Shown piece after piece: positions 5,604 through 5,657 of a DNA stretch of 5,657 nucleotides. The notes under the pieces were generated by a model, which was given only the letters and a program-made list of their open reading frames with translations, was not told the origin of the DNA and did no database searches. Position 1 is the stretch's first letter. Every line of letters starts with the position of its first letter. Source of the DNA: CAZBZG01 sp964496245. GTDB lineage: Bacteria; Planctomycetota; SZUA-567. The translations under genes and the position numbers were made by a program. The stretch is from the NCBI GenBank assembly GCA_964496245.1, contig CAZBZG010000298.1:1-5657 (forward strand), in the 5' to 3' direction.

Positions 5604-5657
5604 GTCGGTCCCGCTGCTGACGCCGACCGCGTGTTCGCAGCCGCAGAACGCGGCCGC
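5604..5657 (-). pseudogene. Fragment of a DegT/DnrJ/EryC1/StrS family aminotransferase at the right window edge
   Basis: Reading the - strand inward from 5657 gives AAAFCGCEHAVGVSSGTD, which matches the signature near the start of DegT/DnrJ/EryC1/StrS PLP-dependent sugar aminotransferases ('eFAaycGvkhaVgVsSGTdALhlAL'). The following bases should continue as ALxxALxALGIGPGDEV, but none of the three - strand frames does so. The reading frame runs on with a Ser/Thr/Arg-rich sequence unlike the family, so the gene appears truncated right after GTD. These enzymes transfer an amino group onto keto-sugars for amino-sugar synthesis. Only 18 codons are visible, and the upstream part lies outside the window. 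The window also ends exactly on a GCGGCCGC octamer, which is part of the Ala-Ala-Ala codons here. Confidence 0.5.

Noticed and set aside
5650..5657. GCGGCCGC (a NotI site) exactly at the window end, possibly a vector or cloning junction
   Set aside because: The octamer reads in frame into a conserved aminotransferase motif, so it is most simply genomic. Only flanking sequence could show otherwise.

Overview
The window is GC-rich DNA in which real genes use mostly G/C-ending codons. Three intact genes lie on the + strand: a PocR-type sensor fused to an AraC helix-turn-helix (415-1218), a Gfo/Idh/MocA NAD(P)-dependent oxidoreductase (1355-2380) and a heparinase II/III-like polysaccharide lyase (3272-5428). 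Together they indicate a carbohydrate-catabolic locus of an anaerobic polysaccharide degrader. The gene set, GC content and consensus-like sigma70 boxes fit the PVC group (Kiritimatiellota, Lentisphaerota or Verrucomicrobiota). That placement is inferred from gene families alone.

Layout from left to right. Positions 1-282 hold, on the - strand, an internal piece of an FAD-dependent oxidoreductase (PF12831 type) with no start and no FAD-binding end. Positions 283-414 are the control region of the regulator: a perfect TATAAT 14 bases before its ATG, no Shine-Dalgarno, and two ATCCGCT repeats 21 bp apart where a -35 box would be. The regulator follows. A 136-base gap then carries TTGACA/TCGAAT, a GC-rich leader hairpin and a good ribosome binding site, and leads into the Gfo/Idh/MocA gene. 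Just behind it, probably in the same transcript, is a broken + strand gene (2439-2971) whose start and end are in different frames. It meets a - strand fragment (2967-3199) that resembles the ligand-binding domain of a LacI-family regulator and is also frameshifted. The lyase gene has its own TTGACA box and AGGAG. After it come about 170 bases with hairpins but no recognisable gene. The window ends in a - strand fragment with the DegT/DnrJ/EryC1/StrS aminotransferase signature.

The intact genes can be read as one pathway fragment: a ligand-sensing regulator, a lyase that cleaves an acidic (uronate-containing) polymer or oligomer, and an oxidoreductase that processes a resulting sugar. The lyase has no signal peptide, so it probably acts in the cytoplasm on imported oligosaccharides. 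The remnants between the genes belong to the same functional world (FAD oxidoreductase, LacI regulator, perhaps a glycosidase), which suggests a larger catabolic cluster that has partly decayed. No RNA gene, CRISPR array, insertion sequence or phage gene was recognised.
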